Part shown: in pieces, positions 45,774 through 57,400 of the stretch
Numbering within the stretch: the stretch's first letter is position 1
How the letters are laid out: each line of letters starts with the position of its first letter
NCBI GenBank assembly: GCA_033297075.1
Contig: MU858045.1
Span: 186,001 to 250,000, forward strand
DNA: 64,000 nt
Direction of reading: 5' to 3'
From: Rhypophila decipiens
Lineage: Eukaryota; Ascomycota; Sordariomycetes; Sordariales; Naviculisporaceae
Translations under genes and position numbers: made by a program
The notes under the pieces: model-generated
The model's input: only the letters and a program-made list of their open reading frames with translations
Databases searched by the model: none
Told to the model about the DNA's origin: nothing

Positions 45774-48620
45774 ATGGAACCCCATGGCTATCGCGACACT
45801 GATGCGCGCTCGCCACCCGACCGCTCCTGGAGTAGTCGTGGAGATTCGAGAATAAAGGACGAAAGAGAGGACTTTTACCGCACCAAGAGATCACCTGGTA
45901 TGCCACGACATTTTCAGTCATCTCCTTTGTTGCTTCCATTAACCTTACCTTTCTTAGATGGTGATCGCAGTCGCCGCCGATCGAGGTCCCCTCCCCCCGT
46001 CGATCGCTATGAACCTCGGGGCCGCGGGCGCGACGAGTATGCCGGTACACGTGACCGTGAAGAGCGCCCACGCCGTATCGCATCACCTCCTGCCAACATC
46101 GATCGCTATGTTCCAGGCCAACCTGAAACTCCGCAGCCCACTCAGCCTTTGAGGAACCCGGTTCCGGATCCTCTTACGTTCCCGTACCAAGTTGGCTTCT
46201 CATACTTTAGCGAGTGGTGGAGGGCTAATGAGAAGATTAAGGAGGAGAAGGAGCGTTTGCGGACCGGTCGTCGCCGGGAACCAGAGCGGGCTCGAGGACC
46301 TCGTGAAGCCCAGGAGGAGCGAGACAAAGAAAAGGCCAAGATTCAGGTGGCATATGATGCATATAAGGAGGACCTCCAAGCGAAGATGGCCCAGACTTTT
46401 GTTAGGCAACACAAGGATGAGCAATGGTTCCGGGAGCGATATGTTCCAGAGATCAGAGACGGTTTCAGGCGTCAACTGAACGACTTCCGCCGTGGTAACT
46501 ACACGCAGTGGGAACAAGATCTGGAGTCGGGAACTTTTGATGAGTTTTCTCTCGAGGGTATCCCCAAGAGTGAGGCCAACGGGAGTGGTGGTGTTGTCGA
46601 GAAGGAGGAGGGAGAGGCGACTGCAACCAACGAAGTCCTCGGTGTAGCTGATCTGGTTCCTGCGAACAATACCGACATTCGGGACGAAAACTTGTACCAG
46701 CCCACCCTTCTTATCAAAACCATTGCTCCTTCCGTCAGCCGTCAGAACCTGGAAGCCTTTTGCAAAGAGCACCTTGGCGAGGAGGAAGGGGGCTTCAAGT
46801 GGCTCTCTCTCAGCGATCCGAATCCCTCCAAACGATTCCACCGAATTGGTTGGATCATGTTGCACCCGGCAGCAGAGGCACCGGCCCCACTGGATTCTGA
46901 CGATATGAAGGATGAAGATGGCGAGCTCAAGACGCCAGTTGCGCCTCCATCAACTGCTGAGAAGGCCCTCGAGGCAATCAATGGTAAAACAGTCAAAGAT
47001 GAGCAGCGCGGTGATTTTACCTGCCATGTTGGTGTTCATAACCCGCCAATGAACCCGAGAAAGAAGGCGCTTTGGGACTTGTTCTCGTCGCCCGACAGAA
47101 TCGAGAAGGACCTGGAGCTAGTCAGACGCTTGGTCAACAAATTTGAAGAGGATTTTGGCTCTGATTTCAATGCTACTCTCAAAATCGAAGAAAGGGTCGA
47201 GGAACTCCGGTCTCGTGGGCAGCTACAGCCGGCAGTTCCCGCTGCTTCTCCAAAAAAGACTAAGAAAGAGCCGACTGTGGGCATGGATGAGGCGTTTGAT
47301 GAAGAAGGCGAAGCACACGACGTGATGGAAGATATCGATGACGACGAAGACGAGGGTGCGGTAGATGATGAGGTTGACGATGAAGACCTGCTCGTCAAGA
47401 AGAAGCAGTTAGATCTGATGATCGAGTACCTGCGCCGTGTCTTTAACTTCTGCTTCTTTTGCGTTTTTGAGAGTGATTCTATCCACGAACTGACAAGAAA
47501 ATGCCCGGGCGGCCACCTTCGTCGACCACGAAGCACTTTGTCTTCTTCGGCTAAGGCTGTCGCTCGAGCCAGCGCTCTGGGAGAGCCTTTCCCGTCCAAG
47601 AAGCGAAAGGAAGCCGAGGATATGGAGGAAGGTGAGGCTCCGGAAAGTGGCGAGCGGAAGTTTCGCACTTCGAGCAAAACTGAGCAACAGCTCCAAAGGG
47701 CTTATAATTGGGTCAAGACCTTTGAGGACAAGATTATGCAGATCCTGGAGCCTGAGACCGTTGACCTCCGCAAACTCGGCGGCAAACCTATCGAGGCTGC
47801 CCTCACTGATGAGCTCGTCAAGTATGTCAAGCAGGAAGATGAGCACAAATTCCGATGCAAGGTTCCCGATTGCACCAAGCTGTTCAAGGAGGGCCATTTC
47901 TGGAGAAAGCACGTTGAGAAGCGTCATCCAGAATGGCTGGAGAAATTGAAGGAGGAGGTATGTTTGACTATACGAAGACAAAGCAGTCTTGCGAAGCTCT
48001 GAAACAATGGCTAACAACTGATCTAGTTTGAACTCATCAATGCCTACACCATTGATCCATCGCATATCGCCCCCTCGCGAACGGATGCCAATTCCAACGG
48101 CCACTTCCCCTCGGGCAACGGTCAACAGCCCACCGGAACACCCCGTGGCTTCAACCTGCAAAATTATGGTCTTAATAACGTGATAAATTTCCCTCCCTTC
48201 CCGCTCAACATGTTCCCTCCCAACCTTCTCTCCAATCCTATGGCCGGAGGTGGTCCGCCAGCTGGAGGTTGGCACGGTGCGGGCGCCGCTGGCGGTGACG
48301 ACCGCGGTGGCGGGCCAATACGACGAGGCGGCGGCGCCATGGGAGCCGGTGGTGCCGGCGGCAGATACCAGAACCGACCCGGGCCCTATGACAGGAGACA
48401 GAATGCACGGTGGGGTAGTGGCTCGTCGATGGACATGAATCCCGCCGGCATGATGGGTGGTCGAGGAGGAAGGACCGCAGGCAGAGGATGGGGTGATGGT
48501 GGTGTCGGTGGGCAGGCGGCGGTCGGTCCTCGTGAGGCAGTTCAGGGTAGGACCATCAAGAGCTACGAGGATCTCGACCAAGTCGGTGGGGGAGGTGGTG
48601 GTGGGGAGCTCAACTACTAA
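45774..48620 (+). CDS. ARS2: Ars2/SERRATE-type RNA metabolism factor
   Basis: Three exons, 45774..45897, 45958..47957 and 48027..48620, give 905 residues. The first intron (45898-45957, 60 nt, branch site ATTAAC, TTCTTAG acceptor) is stop-free and in frame, so unspliced RNA would insert 20 residues. N terminus: Arg/Ser-rich (RRRSRSPPPVDRYEPRGR). Residues about 105-230 match the SERRATE/Ars2 N-terminal domain (FPYQVGFSYFSEWW, YDAYKEDLQAKMAQTF, RERYVPEIRDG). The centre includes YLRRVFNFCFFCVF and CPGGHLRRPR, followed by a C2H2 zinc finger around residue 672-695 (FRCKVPDCTKLF, HVEKRHPEW). The C terminus is Gly-rich with RG repeats. Ars2 connects the nuclear cap-binding complex to RNA processing and decay; fungal orthologues act in nuclear RNA fate and small-RNA pathways. 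Confidence 0.9.
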
Positions 48621-50064
48621 CAGACGGATGGGATGCTCAACCGGCTGTTAAACATATACCTATATGGTTCGCGTCTTGGTTGCTTATTTTCTCTTTACTG
48701 GGACGGGATCTCGTTTTTGCTTTGGACTTTTCTTTTGCTTCGATGTTAATGCGGGGCCTCACTCATTTTCACAAAATTGTCAACAACACACAAACAAACC
48801 CCATACTACAAAAAAGCAAGCGTCTTGGTCTCTTGTTCTTTTTTCTTGTTCTGGCAGGTTGTTATCCTCCCATTTATATCAGACAGGTTGTTTCTCATTC
48901 TTCTGCTTATTATTATCCTAGCTCAAATTTCACTCGCAAAGGCGGTCTCGCACCATGGGGGATTTGCATTTCGTTGTATGGTGGTATTGTGAGTCTATTA
49001 TATAAAAAGAAATCTTAACCTCGCCTTATTATCGGCTGGCTATGAATGATCTCTCGGTATTACCTGGTGTGTCTCGAATGGCATTTATTCGAGCTAGTTA
49101 AGGAATTTATTCTAGCCAGTCCAGACATATATTCTAGTTAGTAAAGAACATTTATTCAACCCAGTCAAGGTATCTATTCTAGTTAGCAAAGAGACATTTA
49201 TTCAGCCCAACCAAGGTATTCATTCGAGCCAGTCAGGACATCCATTCCACAAGAACAGTGGCTATATATAAGAAGACTGGTGCCTGTATACGAGAGTAGT
49301 GGTGCCTGAATATTAAGCCCCTTATTTACCACTCAAGGCAAGAGGCTTTCTCAAGTCACAAGCATGGCAACCTGGAAGGGGCCTGCTCGTCAGGTATCAG
49401 AGGTTATCTATTTGCCGTGGATACAGACAGTACAATCCCTCCAACAAGTGAGCGGCGAGAAATGCAAAATAAAAACCTCTATAGCAGGAAGTATCTCCAT
49501 CTATCCAGTTGAACTACTCCTGAAAAGGGAAAAGGAAGGGAAAAAGAGAGAGAGTAACTATAAGAGAACAACAGTAAAAGGAAATTAATACTCGGCTATA
49601 TGTAGTAGTGTCGTTAAAAGTACAACAAAAGGAATATTTGTGTGTGGTTTTGTTTGCTCCTCGTTCACTTCCTCTAGCCCCCCAATCTTCTGGTCTGGTC
49701 TGGTCTGTCCAGCTTTCATTTTCCCCTCAAGCTATGCTTTGCCTTCTGGTGCGAAAAAAAGACCAGCTGTCTCAAAGATTTGAGAGGACAGAAGAGAATC
49801 CAGCTCGGCAAACGAGGTAAGGGAACAATATAGGTAGGTAAGGTCGAAGAAAAGGCCAACTTGGATTGGGTTTAGGTTTCAGGAAAAGAAGAGGATGAAG
49901 AGGACGACTGCGCGGCCACGAGGAGGAATCTTTAGCTTTGGCTCATGTCCAAAACACCGCTTCCTCTCCATCCCATCACGTCAGCAACACAACTCACCCA
50001 TGATAAACAACGCAACCTCCTCCGGCTCCTCCTTCAATCGACCTCTTTCAAGAAGTTTGGTCTC
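48621..50064. other. Intergenic region between convergent ars2 and UMP kinase genes
   Basis: About 1.4 kb. The ars2 3' UTR lies at the left. A degenerate 23-bp minisatellite follows at 49082-49249, then two GGTGCCTG-containing units near 49268-49310. The remaining frames are short. Confidence 0.5.
49082..49249 (+). repeat. Degenerate 23-bp minisatellite, about seven copies
   Basis: Units of about 23 bp follow the consensus ATTTATTCTAGCCAGTCAAGG plus two or three bases. Copies begin near 49082, 49105, 49128, 49149, 49172, 49195 and 49218, with a partial unit at the end. Differences between copies are mostly C/T and G/A. No coding frame or flanking inverted repeat is seen. Confidence 0.7.
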
Positions 50065-51431
50065 CTAAATCCCAAACTTCTTGATCTCGTTCCTAGTAGC
50101 CTCGTACACCTTTTGCGGCGCAGCCGTGGCAGTAATCTTGACTACACGTCCTTCCTTCTCGTAGTGGTCCACAACGGGCATGCTAGTCTCGATAAACGTG
50201 CGGAACCGCTTCTTGATGCTCTGGATGTTATCGTCCGACCGGCCCGATGTCTTTCCCCTCTCGAGCAGACGCCTCTCCATCTCCTCCTCTGGGCAATCGT
50301 AAAAGAGGACGAACTTGGCAGGGCAGACGACCTCCTCGAACTTGAGGGCTTGGTCCATCTTGCGGGGAAAGCCGTCGATGAGGAATTTCTTATTGGGGTT
50401 GGTGCCATTGTTGATTGCCTCTGTCATTGCGTTCTCGAGAAGCTGTACCGTGACTTCCATGGGCACGATGGCGCCGTTCTTGATGCAGTCCTTGATTAGC
50501 TCGCCGAATTGCGAGCCGGGCCGGTCTTGCTCCGCCCGGAGGAGGTCGCCGGCCGAGAGGTGGGTGAAGCCGTAGTCTTTGACTAGGTTGGCGCATTGGG
50601 TGCCTTTTCCGGCGCCGGGTCCGCCGAGGACAAAGATTACGGTTACTTCGTCGGGGGAAAAGGTCGGGGTTGGCTTGGACGGCTGGGCCAGGAGGCCGGC
50701 CGGGTCGTCTTTCTTGGGGGGGAGGGTAGGCATTCCTGCGTATTGGATTGGCCTTGTTAGTGTGATTTGATCTTGGGACGACACATGACAGCGCTTAGAT
50801 ATGAATGCAAAGTCGTCTGAGTTGGGTCGGTCGTTCGGAATGTTGGGCTACCGAGGTTGCGGCCCATATTGACGGCCAGGCGCTTAGGATAATGTGCTTT
50901 CCCTCCTCTTCTCTGCGTCGTGATTCTCAACGGGTACGTATTATGCACAGTACGGATCCTTACAAGTTGAAATAGACCGCATTCACCGATACCCAAAATT
51001 GCACCCGCTATGTGACCTTTCGGTTTCTGGTTTCCGATTTCTTCGCTACACGTTTCGCTCGACTTCCGAAGCCGATTTTGAGGCGGGGAAAGGAGGTTCA
51101 GCAAAGATGTGATAAACTTACCGTTTCTCTTATTGGCAAGTAATATATAACCTCCAGAGCCGAGGGCAATAACGACAAGGAAAGGCCAGAACTTGAGCTC
51201 GTTGGGGTTCTTTTTCCGTGGTGGGGTAGGAGGAGGCAGCGAGGAAGAGCTATAGGATCGTGTGCTGTTTGCTCGGAAACTCGGAATAGGTCGTTTGGCT
51301 GCTGTCGAGAATTGCTGTCTCGCAAAGGAAGAAAGGCGTGCTGCCGACGAGGCGGTGGATGACGATGATGCTGCTCGCTGAGCCAGCTGCCGCCAGGCTT
51401 GGCGAGGGACCGCAGCTACGATTGGATGCAT
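50065..51431 (-). CDS. URA6: UMP-CMP (uridylate) kinase with N-terminal targeting/anchor region
   Basis: Two exons, 51431..51122 and 50735..50065, give 326 residues. The intron (386 nt) is the longest in the window and has GTAAGT, a CACTAAC branch site and ACGCAG. Residues 1-70 are Ser/Arg/Ala-rich without acids, like a mitochondrial presequence. A hydrophobic segment (about 82-97, [16 protein letters not shown]) follows. From Met105 the protein is a complete nucleoside monophosphate kinase: P-loop GGPGAGKGT (141-149), [19 protein letters not shown] in the NMP-binding region, and LID residues [12 protein letters not shown]. The family phosphorylates UMP and CMP with ATP to supply pyrimidine nucleotides. 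A shorter product from Met105 (222 residues) would match cytosolic yeast Ura6 closely in size. N-terminally extended versions are, as I recall, common in sordariomycetes. Confidence 0.92.
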
Positions 51432-52870
51432 CTTTGCTTGTGTTGCTGGGTCTGCACAATGACGGCCTCTCTCTTCCCCTCCCGGTTTTCTTTCTTTTCT
51501 CGAATAGCGCCCGTGTCAAGTTCTGAAACCCAACCTTGATCCGGCTGGCCTACTTTTTCGGTCTCTGGAGGTTGGTTGTTTTCGGGAATAGGTCTTGTCC
51601 GCTGCTGGAATCAATCTCGTGGTCGAAAGGTCAAAAGAAAAATCGTCGCATGTTCAATTTCAGGTGATTTCAGGGGTCTGAACGTGTAGAGTGGATCGCG
51701 TCCTGAGTGATCCCCTGTCGCGGTCCCATAAATCACTGGAGCTTTCACTGTGGCTTCCCGAGTTTTGGTGGGGTTCGGGCGGGAAAGATAGCGCCAGCCA
51801 GGTGTGATCGTTGAATGTCAGTTGTGAGTTGTGACGACCTCGTGCATCGAATTGAATTACGACGGAAATCAAATTGAGTTCAGCACTTCCTACAGCTGAT
51901 ACCACGAGTTCGGATGAGAAACCAGTAAACTATGGAATTGTTCAGATATATTCATCTGAACTACATGTATAGTATAGGCCCGAACCGCTGAGAGTTCGCA
52001 GCACATGCAGACGGAAGCTCAACATAAGCACGTAGGACGGATATGCACACCTCTGTATGGTCCATTTTTCACGGAAAATTATGTGATATATATCCAAGAA
52101 CCGGATCTTGAGCAAGAGAGATCGTCGGATTTAGCGCCCGTAACAAAATGTCACGGCAAATCCGTCGGCCATTTCCCAACGGCGTTTTCGGGACTTTTGA
52201 GCAAACTAGCCAGGGGTTATAGTGACAAATCTTGTCATTTTCTATGGGGAAACAGGATTCGCGAATCTGCACGCCATCGTGAATGCTTGGAAACTTTATT
52301 TGGACTTGTAGTTCGTTCTGCTAGACGAAGAAAAGGGGCAGGAATGGAAACCTACGCCCGGAAGGATTCAGCGAGCATCTAAACTGTATTATGATATGCA
52401 TGATCCAAGGTATATACATTCGCCGTTCACACAAGAACGCAGTTTGAACCACAGAGAATTGATATGTTCAAGGTTTGTGCCATTTGTACCTATTTTCCAA
52501 CAAGAGAAAGCAAGCAAGCAGTAAACAAAAGTATCTCAACGTCTAGATAAGTTGTTCAATCCATCCATCTCGTCGTCTTTTCGTCCTCTCACTTGCTCAT
52601 ATTGATAATTGTACAATGTTCATCCACTTCAGCCATTAAATTGTGTAAAGTAGTTGTTGATGCCTCTCCAAACGCCCGCCACTGGTATTTCCAACAACAA
52701 AAGAAAATTGATATAGAAAAAATAAAGGATGAAGCTGCCTCCCATGGATATCCAGCTCAGCTGCCCTAATGTTAAATGAAAGATGAAGAAAAGAAGAGAA
52801 AAAATATGGTGTTATGCACAGAAAACCTTATGAAACCCAACTCCGGCCCACTCTACCAATCACAATGCCA
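51432..52870. other. Intergenic region upstream of the UMP kinase gene
   Basis: About 1.4 kb containing the UMP kinase promoter and the 3' region of the gene at 52871-54434. A 125-codon plus-strand frame at 52005-52382 has no recognisable features. Confidence 0.45.
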
Positions 52871-54434
52871 CTACCGTTGAAGACCGAAGGAGGTCTGTGT
52901 TGGTGGTGGGCTCTTGACCGCCTGGCCTGCGTAGGCACCAGGGATCGGCACAGCCTCGTACTGCTGCTCGCCCTGTGCTAGTGGTGCAGGGTCGTTGACT
53001 CTGGGGGCGGTGGTGATGGCTGGTGTGGGTTCTGCTGGGAATCGTAATGGTGTCTTGGGTGACGCGGGAGTGGCAGGGTTGGCCTTGGACGGTGCTGGCT
53101 GGAGCTTGAACGATCCTTGCGAAGGAGAGAAAGAGGACTGGGGGATGACAAGACGCTTTCCACCAGGAGTGAAAGGAGAGGCGTCCTTCTCGTCGATCTC
53201 GCTCAAGTTCTGGAAGTTGGAAGGCGCGAAGCGGGGCGAAAGAGCGTATTGCGAGAAGGCTGGGGACTTGGGACCGAAGCCAGGAGTGTTCGGGGCGGAC
53301 TGGGTTCGGAGCTGAGCGAGGTACAGATCGGATCGAGCCTTGTCGCGCATGTTCATCGACTTGTGCAGCTTCCTCTTGGACCAGTAGCGGTAAAAGACAA
53401 TGCTGTAGAGGATGATGCTGATGATCTCGACAACAAGTTCAATGATGATGCAGATCAGAGTCCAGTTCTGGAGACGGCAGACCAGAGCATAATCGACCTT
53501 CTCGCCGAACAGCTCTGACCGCTTGTTCTCGACGCAGGCCCAACCCCACATGTCTTTGTTTCCGTTGTTGTTCTTGCTCGACTGGAGGATGGCGGCTGCG
53601 GCGACCCACATGGCCATGCTGAAGATGAACCAACCGACGGCAAACAGAGTGTAGTACACACCGACCTTCTCCGCTCGGTGGTGACCACCGCGGCAGTAGC
53701 CGACAAAGACACCGATACAGATCAAAAGTGAGACACCAGCGCATGCGAGTACCACCTTCTGGGGCCACGAGTTGGTGTTGTCAGCCCAGGCCGGGAGTCC
53801 GTTCATTGGGGCGAGCGCTCGAGTGGCGTTGAAGATGGCAAAGGACGCCGAGATCATGGCGAGGATGATCAAGCTGCAGCTGAAGTTGACACCACGGAGG
53901 GCAAACTTGGCCATGCGGACCCGAGTCTTGATTTTCTATGCGGTTGTTAGCAGGATGTTTCTCGGTACTGTTCAGTTCTTCTTCAAGACTTACCAGATCA
54001 TGGGCTTGTTGCTTCTCGGTCGTCTTCTCCTGCTTCTCCAATTGCTCCTCTTCCCTAAAGGTCGGGCTCAGTGGGTTCATCAGACCACGACCCGGAGTGC
54101 CTGGGACCTTCATTGCACTCTTCAAGGGCGACCTTGGCGTCATGGGCACGGGGCCTACGGATTCCCGGTTGCCACCAATATAACCAAACCCAACATCTCC
54201 CGGCGCTGCCTTCGCCTTGGTAAACTGGACCGGATCTGCGAATGGGTTGGCGTTTCGTGGTTCGATGGGCGAGTGGACTGCAGTTGCCTCTGCAAATCGG
54301 GGCGTCCTTGGCGGCTTAGCAAGAGACGATGAGGTGGATGAAGTTTCTGTCGAGGACGCTGAGCTTGCCGACATTGTCCTGACCGGCGCAAGGTTCAGGG
54401 CGTGTGGCCGTCTTCTCTCGTCGAGAGGGGCCAT
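52871..54434 (-). CDS. Four-helix membrane protein (MARVEL-like), uncharacterised
   Basis: Two exons, 54434..53994 and 53935..52871, give 501 residues; the 58-nt intron joins QAHDL to KIKTRV. Residues 1-147 are a Ser/Thr/Pro-rich cytosolic tail with TPR/SP-type sites (PMTPRSPLK, GTPGRGLMNPLSP) and a Gln/Lys/Glu-rich end. Four hydrophobic segments follow at about 165-185, 207-228, 240-263 and 305-329, with an extracellular or lumenal loop containing two Cys (281, 300). The C-terminal tail (330-501) is again Ser/Pro-rich with many SP/TP sites. The layout resembles MARVEL-type tetraspan proteins of fungal cortical membranes, but I have no motif that proves the family. Upstream of Met at 54434 the frame is open only from a TTG. 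Confidence 0.8.
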
Positions 54435-57400
54435 GGCGACGACGTTGAATATCTTTTTTGTTTTCAAAGGAAGAATGAGAAGAAACCAGTCTTCACAATG
54501 GCAGTATATCAGCTATACAAGCGGGAGCAGATGATTGTACGATGCGGCACGGGGCCTCTGCAAGCTTGAGAGCAGAATAGAAACCTTCGGGGAGGTGATG
54601 GTGATATGAGAGTCCAGCTGCCGAAAGCAGGAAGAAGGAGGAAGGTGAGGAAGCGCTCTGGGGAGCAGGATGGTTTTGAATAGCCGCTGTCACCAAAGTA
54701 ATACCAAGAGTCACGACCTTCGCCGCTGCATGGGGTGGGTTGTAGCTTGCTGCGGACAGTGGAGGGTGAGTTGCGTGGTCTGAAGAAGCAGAGCAGGGGG
54801 GGTTCTTTGAACCCGAAGATAGAGCCGCTGATAGGATGGGACGCCGACCCGCCAATAAAGGCCCGGCGACTCGTGATGGAAATAGACGCCCAGTGAGGGA
54901 CGAAGTGGCACCGAAGCACTTGCTAGTCTCCGGGTTGCGGCCTGAAGAGTGACCACTCGTGTGGTGCAAAGTTGGTTAGAGAAGTCGACGGCGAGATCTA
55001 TTCCTTGTCCCTGGTTCCTGCGTTAGAGTCAGGGCAAGGGACTGGTTTTTTGTCACTTTTTCTTTGTTGTACGTAGCAAGTGGACAATGGACGAGGCGAG
55101 AATATCCGTAGGTCACGTCACGAACAACAACAGAATAAAGAGAAAGACGAGGGGGACGAGAGATATTCTAGACTCCTAGACTAGAGAGAAGACAAGGCGG
55201 GAGAAAAAGAGGGGGTCCCATATTCAACGATAACCTCTTCCCAAGAAGATGGGTGCTGCTGCTGCAGTGACTCTCACTGCAGCTCCGAGCACACAACCAA
55301 CCGGCGGTATGAGGATAGGAAAGCGTATAGATTGTCGCCAAGATGGTTCAATGTCACTGCAGGCTTTTGCACAGTCAACGTCCGTCTCGGTCTGTGGGCG
55401 GGTGGACATCACTCTCTCTGCCCCTTCTGGCCTGGTCGCGATTCGATTTGCAAGTCAACGGAACTCGTGCATATGCAAGGTCACGGCATCTATTGGACGA
55501 GGGCGGCTCGTCAGTGAGGGCACTTTTTGGCAGAATCCTCGAACGAGGTTGGTCGTCCCGCCCAATCCGCTGGCCAAGGGTCGTGAAGGAGGGTGATGAA
55601 GAGTTGTGGTTGGGCGGCTAGATTTGAATTCATGAGCGAGAAAGTACCTTCTTGGCCTGTCGTCCACTCGTTGTGTCTTTCCCCGGCGGGGCCAGCGGGA
55701 CCTGGATCGGGTGGATCCCTGCTGATGGACAAGGTGTCTACCCCGGTCCCTAATGATCGCCCTGATAGGCTCAGCGCCCGTGCGGGTCAAAAACATACAG
55801 CCAATCAGAGCTCGATGTGCCGTGATCAAGCTGCCGGCCGTGCATGGGTGGGCGGTAAGCCGTGCCACACAGCGGTTGTCCTTGCCTGTCCCTGCCTCTC
55901 TTGTCGTCCATGCCATGAACTGGCCCCCGGACGTTTTCTAAAAATCAACTAACCATCGCGGGCCAAAGAAATGCGACGAGAAATCTCATGAATAGGGACT
56001 CATTGGGAGACCGTCGTACGAGACAAAGGTGAGGCCGGCTCTTCCTTATATTTCATCAATCACGTTTGAGCCTCTAGCTCCAGCCGAGGATCGAGAGAGC
56101 GTGTCCCGTCGGGCAAGAATTTTATACACCAAAAGAGTAAGCATGAATTGGATCTCACCTCATGTTTCCCCTCTCCAAAGAACCTTCCCAAGTGCGGGGT
56201 TGCTCGGTGTTTGCACGAGTGTGCCACCAACACCGAAAGCCACAAACCATTTCTGGACTGTCCCGGGTATGTACGGATAGTCTAAGTCCATCCTCAACAC
56301 GGCGAGCCATATGAATCAACGAACATGTTCCCAGACTCCCGGGTGCGGATTCGACGGTTGTGAAAATTCACACTTCCTGCCACGTCTGACAGTCATCATA
56401 TTGACAGGATGTTGACAACGACCAGGCGGTCCAAAATATGGCCGAATTATTTCCCAAGAGATTACGGCAGGTCTAACCTCAAGGGTTGATCTTAGCGATA
56501 AGGTTCTGCAATATCTTGACGCTGACGGCCAAAGTAGCAGTCAATATGGATGAACAAGACGTGTAAAGTGCTCATACTCGGCCTCATTCACGAAATGGGG
56601 CAAAATTCTTGCAAGCAAAGTCTTGGGCACACCCATATGCACTTTGGGTACCATCTCAAAAGATTTTGCCCACCATCACGTATCCCCTTTGGGTATTTTT
56701 AGCCCACCGGTTCTCGGTGGGTGAATATCGAATCTGGACTTTGGAGTCTCTGGAGAGAAGAGGCGGTTCTCCTCGGTTCGGTTCATTACGACCTTCCTCC
56801 GCCGCCTGGAATGATGGAATCACACCAACGTTCAACCGTCACACAGATGCTGGATAATCCCGGTCAGGCCTCGTGGGATATTTCTTCCAGTGGCCGAGAA
56901 AAATAACGGCTCGGCACCTGCAAGAATCTGCCCATCATCCCACCCTCGCTGTGATCGAAGACGCAGCATGGCGGGAGTCTGCCAGTTTGGCTACTAATTA
57001 TAAACCGCTACCTATCAGAGGATTCAATTTCACACATCAACTATCACCATCTTGGCCAGTTCCGGCTATATTGGCTATGTCATGGCTGACTTACCTTGGA
57101 CCTCACATAATCCAACAAGTCTTGAACCCTTCTCATTGAGGTGATGGTTCCCGTGTTATCGTCCATCGCCTATTACCAGGTCTACCAGGATAATGGTTAC
57201 CGCCAACCTTCGCACATGAAGAGATCTAGTATTCTTCGTCGCCTATCTATTTCACGCAAGTGGGTGTCATTGAATGCTTAACCTGTAACAAGGGAAAGGA
57301 AGCATGGACCCTATCTGATGAGCTCGAGAGTTTGAGCGAGATTGCTATCTTGAGAAGGCGAGAGATCACAACACTTGCCCATCTTCTTTATTGAGTGCTA

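Noticed and set aside
47409..48581. 390-codon minus-strand open frame across ars2
   Set aside because: It lies opposite the conserved zinc-finger and Gly-rich coding sequence and arises from that codon bias; its protein resembles no family.
52005..52382. 125-codon plus-strand frame
   Set aside because: Isolated, no domain, and not clearly codon-biased.
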